Below are positions 39,691 through 44,246 of a stretch of DNA of 44,246 bases, piece by piece (positions within the stretch are counted from its first letter, which is position 1; every line of letters begins with the position of its first letter). The notes beneath the pieces were generated by a model. The model did no database searches, was not told the DNA's origin, and saw only the letters and a program-made list of their open reading frames with translations. This DNA is from Alphaproteobacteria bacterium. GTDB lineage: Bacteria > Pseudomonadota > Alphaproteobacteria > Rhizobiales > Devosiaceae. The translations under genes and the position numbers were made by a program. The stretch spans positions 1 to 44,246 of the forward strand of contig JAJRRG010000225.1 in the NCBI GenBank assembly GCA_024279675.1, in the 5' to 3' direction.

Positions 39691-40710
39691 ATGATGAAAC
39701 CGGGTAAGAACAATCTCATCACTGATGTTCCCGGCATTATTGTGGGCAATGCAAGTAATCAGAAAGTCAAAACCGGGGTGACATTACTCACGGCTGGGGT
39801 GCCATTTGTTGCTGCGGTTGATGTGATGGGTGGCGCGCCAGGAACACGCGAAACCGATCTTTTGGCGCCGGATAAGTCGGTGGATCGAGTTGATGCGTTG
39901 GTGCTTTCCGGTGGCTCGGCCTTTGGCCTTGATGCGCCCGGTGGGATTGTTGATGAATTGGCGAAACGCGGACGCGGGTTCAAGGTTGGCCCGGCGATTG
40001 TGCCGATTGTTCCCGGGGCGATTTTGTTTGATCTGGTCAATGGGGGCGACAAGAATTGGCGGCAAAATCCCTATCGAGCATTGGGCATTGAGGCATTGAA
40101 TGATGCGGCACAAATATTTGAACTTGGCTCTGTTGGCGCGGGGGCGGGTGCAACCTCTGCTTCGCTTAAGGGAGGCTTGGGTTCAGCCTCGATTGTGCTT
40201 GAAAACGGTATTACAGTGGGGGCGCTGGTTGCGGCTAACCCAACGGGGCAGGTGTGCGTTGGGGACCACCCCCATTTCTGGGCCGGGGCCTTTGAAATGG
40301 GAAATGAGTTTGGCGGTCTTGGTACATGTGCCGGATCAATTCCCTTTGAACAGAGTGCGCGTACCAAACAGGATTTTGTCACTCAAGGGGCTAATACGAC
40401 GATTGCAATTATTGCAACGGATGCACAATTGACTAACGCGCAAGCCAAGCGCATGGCTGTGGCGGGACAAGACGGGATTGGACGGGCTGTTGTTCCGGCT
40501 CATACCCCTGTTGATGGGGATTTAGTGTTTGCCGTCTCTGCGGGGACCCGTCCCTTGACGAATCCAATTATGGATCTGGCCATGTTGGGCCATGCGGGGG
40601 CGGTATGCCTATCGCGGGCTATTGCACGGGCTATATATGAAGCTAAGTCTATGCCCGGGGATGTGTTCCCCACCTGGCAAGATAAGTATTCCACACATCA
40701 TTCTAAATAG
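39691..40710 (+). CDS. P1-family peptidase (DmpA/BapA-type aminopeptidase)
   Basis: A 339-residue member of the self-processing N-terminal-nucleophile aminopeptidases. The family start NNLITDVPGIIVGNA, the block ALVLSGGSAFGLDAPGGIVDEL and the processing region LKGGLGSASIVLENGITVGALV are all present. Cleavage is expected in the GLGSAS segment so that Ser becomes the N-terminal nucleophile. Known members release N-terminal D-, L- or beta-amino acids. It lies 50 bases after the TPR gene and just before the ThuA gene, so it could be in one transcript with them. Likely cytoplasmic (no signal peptide). Confidence 0.9.
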   Translation: MMKPGKNNLITDVPGIIVGNASNQKVKTGVTLLTAGVPFVAAVDVMGGAPGTRETDLLAPDKSVDRVDALVLSGGSAFGLDAPGGIVDELAKRGRGFKVGPAIVPIVPGAILFDLVNGGDKNWRQNPYRALGIEALNDAAQIFELGSVGAGAGATSASLKGGLGSASIVLENGITVGALVAANPTGQVCVGDHPHFWAGAFEMGNEFGGLGTCAGSIPFEQSARTKQDFVTQGANTTIAIIATDAQLTNAQAKRMAVAGQDGIGRAVVPAHTPVDGDLVFAVSAGTRPLTNPIMDLAMLGHAGAVCLSRAIARAIYEAKSMPGDVFPTWQDKYSTHHSK

Positions 40711-40719
40711 GAAAATAAA

Positions 40720-41505
40720 ATGAAATTACGCGCAACTGTTTGGGGCGAAAATGTCCATGAAACAACTAACCAAATCGTTTCGGAAGTCTATCCTGAGGGC
40801 ATGCATAACCAAATTGCTAAAATGTTAAAGCTTGATGGCGACATTGAAACGCGTACTGCAACCTTGCAACAGGATGAGCATGGGTTGAGTGATGAGGTGC
40901 TGGCAAATACGGATGTTTTATTGTGGTGGGGGCATGCGGCCCACGGGGACGTGGATGATGCAATTGTTGAACGGGTGATGCGGCGGGTTTGGCAGGGTAT
41001 GGGACTAATTGTTCTGCATTCGGGGCATTTCTCAAAGATATTTAAGCGTCTTATGGGCACACCATGTGCCTTGAAATGGCGCGAGGCGGGGGAGCGGGAA
41101 CGCATTTGGGTGGTTAATCCTTCCCATCCAATCGCCAAGGGATTGCCAGAGCATTTTGAACTGGAAAACGAAGAAATGTATGGGGAGCCGTTTTCCGTTC
41201 CCGAGCCGCTCGAAACGGTGTTTATATCCTGGTATCAGGGGGGGGATGTTTTCCGCTCAGGCCTGACCTATCGGCGCGGGGCGGGCAATATTTTTTACTT
41301 CCAGCCGGGGCATGAAACCTACCCCACCTATTATGATCAAAATGTCGGCACAGTTTTGCGCAATGCTGTGCGGTGGGCCCATAATGAGGAAGCCCATGCA
41401 AATGACCCAAGCGATGCACCTAATGTTCCGGTTGGGGAAGCTCTTGAGCCGATAAAAGAGCGGGGACCGCGTTTACACAAGGATGGGGAAGAAGGCCTAC
41501 GCTAG
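40720..41505 (+). CDS. ThuA-domain protein (trehalose-utilisation type)
   Basis: A 261-residue protein with a class I glutamine-amidotransferase-like ThuA fold. It shows [52 protein letters not shown] and [17 protein letters not shown], all regular family blocks. ThuA works with Gfo/Idh/MocA-type ThuB in trehalose and other disaccharide use in rhizobia via 3-keto sugars. A Gfo/Idh/MocA gene follows two genes on (42653). The start has an AGGAAAATAAA leader with AGGA as ribosome site. It begins nine bases after the P1 peptidase stop. Confidence 0.9.
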   Translation: MKLRATVWGENVHETTNQIVSEVYPEGMHNQIAKMLKLDGDIETRTATLQQDEHGLSDEVLANTDVLLWWGHAAHGDVDDAIVERVMRRVWQGMGLIVLHSGHFSKIFKRLMGTPCALKWREAGERERIWVVNPSHPIAKGLPEHFELENEEMYGEPFSVPEPLETVFISWYQGGDVFRSGLTYRRGAGNIFYFQPGHETYPTYYDQNVGTVLRNAVRWAHNEEAHANDPSDAPNVPVGEALEPIKERGPRLHKDGEEGLR

Positions 41506-41611
41506 TTTTTAGTGATCCCATAAAAACGCAATATATGAAAATTTGTATATAGATTTGTGAAACCTCATTTGTAAAAAGAAAAACTTGATACTTAAAAAGG
41601 ATATTTAGAAT

Positions 41612-42577
41612 ATGTGGGATTTCAAATTAATGCAGGCCATTGGCCTTATGACAAAAACGATGCCGTTTATTATTATGCGGCTGGTATTATATTTTGGCAT
41701 TACGTTGGCTTTCATTTTGGTTACAGGAACCGGGGCTGGCATTGGCTGGGGGCTTGGTTCCTTTGGCGGTGATGTGGAATCTAGTGCGACATTTAGCATG
41801 TGGGGCGGTATTGTTGGATTTGCCTTGACCGCCGGGGTAATTTTCCTGGCGCGCGAATACCTGCTTTATATGGTCAAGGCGGCCCATATTGCGGTGCTGG
41901 TTGAATTGCTTGATGGCAAGGAAATGCCCGATGGTCGTTCGCAAATCGAGCATGGTCGTAAAGTTGTGGCTGAACGCTTTGGCGAGGCCAATACGCTGTT
42001 TGTGTTGGACAGAATTATTCAAGGGGTCTTGCGGGCGATTACGGGCCTTGCGCAGGGAATTGCTTCAATTATTCCTATTCCGGGTTTGCAACAATTGATG
42101 GGATTGGTGCGTGCATTCCTCAATATTGCCGTGGGTTATATTGACGAAGTTATTCTGGCCTATGGCATTCGCACACGGGCAAGTAACCCTTGGGCTTCTG
42201 CTCAGGATGCATTGGTGCTTTATGGGCAGAATTATAAAATTATGCTCAAGAACGCTGCTTGGTTGACAATCATCATGTATGGTTTGTCGTTTTTGGTATT
42301 TTTAGTGTTGCTGGCACCTGCCGGAGCAATCGCGTTTTTTATACCGGGGCCTGCTTCGGCTTTTGGCGTTGTGATTGCGTTGTTGTTGGCTTGGAGTATT
42401 AAGGCGGCCTTGCTTGAACCTCTTGCGATTACTTGCATGATGCAGGTGTATTTCCCAGTAATACAAGGGCAGACCCCGAATCCGGAATGGCAAGAAAAGC
42501 TAAGCGGTATGTCCAAAAAATTTCAGCAATTGGGTGAAAAAGCTGCTGGATGGATGGGCGTTGGCAATAAGGCCTAG
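41612..42577 (+). CDS. Multi-pass inner-membrane protein, unknown
   Basis: A 321-residue protein I do not recognise. Hydrophobic segments lie near residues 19-48, 60-82, 140-165, 205-235 and 240-270, so about four to six membrane spans. There is no signal peptide and no catalytic motif. A soluble loop of about 40 residues with DGRSQIEHGRKVVAERFGEA lies between spans two and three. The C-terminal part with NPEWQEKLSGMSKKF is soluble. The ribosome site is AAAGGATA. It lies between the ThuA and Gfo/Idh/MocA genes on the same strand. A transport or membrane-organising role is possible, but nothing in the sequence proves one. Confidence 0.8.
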   Translation: MWDFKLMQAIGLMTKTMPFIIMRLVLYFGITLAFILVTGTGAGIGWGLGSFGGDVESSATFSMWGGIVGFALTAGVIFLAREYLLYMVKAAHIAVLVELLDGKEMPDGRSQIEHGRKVVAERFGEANTLFVLDRIIQGVLRAITGLAQGIASIIPIPGLQQLMGLVRAFLNIAVGYIDEVILAYGIRTRASNPWASAQDALVLYGQNYKIMLKNAAWLTIIMYGLSFLVFLVLLAPAGAIAFFIPGPASAFGVVIALLLAWSIKAALLEPLAITCMMQVYFPVIQGQTPNPEWQEKLSGMSKKFQQLGEKAAGWMGVGNKA

Positions 42578-42652
42578 CTCAAAAAACAAGATTATAAATT
42601 GGGTCGTGGATTTTGAAAAAAATGCCGCGACCTGTCATATGGAAGATTTCAA

Positions 42653-43696
42653 ATGCGTTTGATTATTGTAGGTACTGGTGGGATGGCAAATGCCCATGCG
42701 GAGAAATTTGGCCTTGTTGAAGGTGTGCAAATTGTGGGAGCTGTGGATTTGGATGCGGCTCTTTTAACTACATTTTGCGACAAGTTTTCCATTGAACATA
42801 GGTTCAATTCGCTTGAGGAGGCCCTTGAATGGGGCGCATTTGACGCGGCGGCAAACGTTACCCCAGATCATGTGCATTATCGCACCAGTCTAACTCTGCT
42901 TGATGCGGGTAAGCATGTGTTTTGTGAAAAACCCTTGGCCACAGATTATCCCAAAGCGCTGGAAATGACACAACGGGCGGAGACCTTGGGACTTATCGGC
43001 ATGGTTAACCTGTCCTATCGTGACGTGCCTCATCTTCATGTGGCGCGCGCCATGATTATGGAGGGGGAAATTGGATCGTTAAAACATGTGGAGGCCTCCT
43101 ATTTACAAAGCTGGTTGGTTTCCAACGCCTGGGGGGAGTGGGACAAGGAAAGCCAATGGCTATGGCGCTTGTCTAAAGATCATGGTTCCAACGGTGTGTT
43201 AGGAGATGTGGGCATACACATTCTTGATTTTGTGAGTTTTGGGGCCGATCAGGACATCAAAAATATTGATTGCCGCTTGCAGACTTTTCATAAGGCTGAG
43301 GGTGACAAGATCGGTGAATATAAGCTGGATGCCAATGATAGTTTTACCATGGGTGTGGAATTTGAAAACGGTGCGCTCGGGGTTGTGCATGCGTCGCGCT
43401 GGGCCACAGGGCATCTGAATGAGTTGCGTTTGCGCGTGCATGGGGACAAGGGTGCGCTTGAAATTGTGCATCGCCCGGACGCTACGGTGCTTAAAGCATG
43501 TGTTGGCGACGATGTTAACAACGCTATTTGGCGAGAGATTGATGTTGCACCGGGGGAAAATAATTACCAGATTTTTGCCCAAGCTGTTGCTGTGGGCAAA
43601 CAAAAAGAACCCTCATTTGCCCAAGGGGCCAAGCTGCAAAAAGTGCTCGACCTGTGCCTTGTGGCTGATGCGGATGGGCGGCGTCATGGGGTGTAG
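42653..43696 (+). CDS. Gfo/Idh/MocA-family oxidoreductase
   Basis: A 347-residue NAD(P)-dependent sugar-type oxidoreductase. The N-terminal Rossmann fold has LIIVGTGGMANAHAEKF, and FCEKPLATDY is the family EKP motif with the catalytic lysine. GDVGIHILDFVSFGAD matches the usual C-terminal catalytic histidine region. It may act as the ThuB-like partner of the ThuA protein encoded 1.9 kb upstream, oxidising a sugar hydroxyl to the keto form (inference). GGAAG lies before the ATG. It ends 12 bases from the convergent deaminase gene. Confidence 0.9.
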   Translation: MRLIIVGTGGMANAHAEKFGLVEGVQIVGAVDLDAALLTTFCDKFSIEHRFNSLEEALEWGAFDAAANVTPDHVHYRTSLTLLDAGKHVFCEKPLATDYPKALEMTQRAETLGLIGMVNLSYRDVPHLHVARAMIMEGEIGSLKHVEASYLQSWLVSNAWGEWDKESQWLWRLSKDHGSNGVLGDVGIHILDFVSFGADQDIKNIDCRLQTFHKAEGDKIGEYKLDANDSFTMGVEFENGALGVVHASRWATGHLNELRLRVHGDKGALEIVHRPDATVLKACVGDDVNNAIWREIDVAPGENNYQIFAQAVAVGKQKEPSFAQGAKLQKVLDLCLVADADGRRHGV

Positions 43697-43708
43697 CTTT
43701 GGCCGATA

Positions 43709-44242
43709 TTATGCCAAGGGAATTTCACTGTCGTTCTTGTTGGCCTGATAAATATCGGACATTTTTGCGTAGGTGCCGTCTAGTTTTTTTACCCTGTCAT
43801 GGAGCGCGCTTTTTTCCGCCTCTGGCAATTGGTCAATCATGCTCATTAGATTGTGGGATTTCCAAAATTCATTTTCTTGTGCATAGCCCCCCTGCTCAAG
43901 GGTGAAAACTTCCTTGAGGATTTTAAGGTCATGGGGGATGGCAAAACTATCGCGGGTGCTTTCATAGGAAAACAGATAATAAAAATTGTCGTACCCGGCC
44001 CACGTGATGGCAGAGAGGCATAGGGAGCATGGCTCGTGGGTTGCAAGGAATATGCAATCCTGCGGCTTGGGCAATGTGGCACGGTTGCGTTCATAGAGCT
44101 TTTTAATGGCGTGCATCTCCCCATGCCAAAGGGGGTTTTCAATCTCGTTATTGGTTTCTGCAATAACCAGTGACAGGTCACTTTTTAGCAGAATTGCGGC
44201 CCCAAAAATTTTATTGCCGCGCAGGACTTCCTTTGCGGTCAT
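43709..44242 (-). CDS. Nucleoside/cytidine deaminase-family protein, possibly 5'-truncated
   Basis: A zinc deaminase of the CDA/tRNA-adenosine-deaminase superfamily. The zinc and catalytic site is WHGEMHAIKKL (His and Glu) plus HEPCSLCLSAITWAG (two Cys). About 177 residues are in the window from the ATG at 44242. In most relatives 20-30 residues precede the GNKIFGAAIL strand, and here only eight do, so the true start may lie beyond the right edge. The C-terminal part after residue 110 is a helical extension not seen in short deaminases. Function unknown; guanine or nucleotide deamination are options. Confidence 0.85.
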   Translation of the reverse strand: MTAKEVLRGNKIFGAAILLKSDLSLVIAETNNEIENPLWHGEMHAIKKLYERNRATLPKPQDCIFLATHEPCSLCLSAITWAGYDNFYYLFSYESTRDSFAIPHDLKILKEVFTLEQGGYAQENEFWKSHNLMSMIDQLPEAEKSALHDRVKKLDGTYAKMSDIYQANKNDSEIPLA

Positions 44243-44246
44243 CGGG

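Noticed and set aside
1-44246. CRISPR array, prophage, toxin-antitoxin or restriction genes
   Set aside because: No regularly spaced direct repeats and no proteins of these classes were seen in any frame of the ORF track.

Overview
The window is a stretch of bacterial chromosome, most likely from an alphaproteobacterium of the Hyphomicrobiales/Rhodobacterales type. Reasons: binding-protein-dependent sugar and peptide uptake instead of PTS, a class I cytochrome c, an alpha/beta-hydrolase-OsmC fusion, ThuA plus Gfo/Idh/MocA enzymes, and a degraded 3' half that resembles an alphaproteobacterial elongator tRNA-Met. The genus cannot be fixed from sequence alone. No phage genes, CRISPR array, rRNA or intact tRNA were seen.

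Layout. 1-451: C-terminal end of a PLP-dependent (DOPA-type) decarboxylase. 551-6924: a sugar-uptake and catabolism module made of a CUT1 ABC transporter (binding protein, ATPase, two permeases), an RpiR-type regulator and a divergent murQ (MurNAc-6-phosphate etherase). The murQ and binding-protein promoters carry matching pseudo-palindromes over the -10 box, which makes them a candidate RpiR regulon. murQ appears to be leaderless, and the ATPase has Ala at the catalytic glutamate position. 6925-7323: a scar with an IS3-family transposase fragment and a tRNA-Met 3' remnant. 7324-9915: an NAD-dependent epimerase and a Wzm/Wzt-type polysaccharide exporter. 9912-12753: glpD and a GNAT-fold protein. 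12860-14420: a cytochrome c with a small cysteine-containing secreted protein, divergent from a cytochrome P460. 14519-16207: the hydrolase-OsmC fusion and an RbsD/FucU mutarotase, followed by a cluster of palindromic repeats.

16523-24299 is a complete maltose/maltodextrin system: aglA-malE-malF-malG on the minus strand, divergent from a LacI regulator and malK, with a matched operator at each start site. An AdaA-like regulator and an ICL/PEP-mutase family enzyme follow. 25898-34971 reads as one operon for a peptide-like or acylated nutrient: M20 deacylase, DppA-, DppB-, DppC- and fused DppDF-type ABC genes, aldehyde dehydrogenase and a YcaQ-type glycosylase. 35010-44242 holds a divergent periplasmic protein and short Crp/Fnr-like regulator, an SDR and cupin pair, an alpha/beta hydrolase, a TTC38-like TPR protein, a P1 (DmpA) peptidase, ThuA, a membrane protein, a Gfo/Idh/MocA oxidoreductase and a nucleoside-deaminase-like gene at the right edge.

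Most of the window is about scavenging: three independent ABC importers, each with a local enzyme, and in two cases a local repressor. In all three the binding-protein gene is followed by a strong hairpin, a layout expected to raise its expression over that of the membrane components. The most unusual part is the left module (MurQ, CUT1 transporter, RpiR) together with the mobile-element scar beside it.
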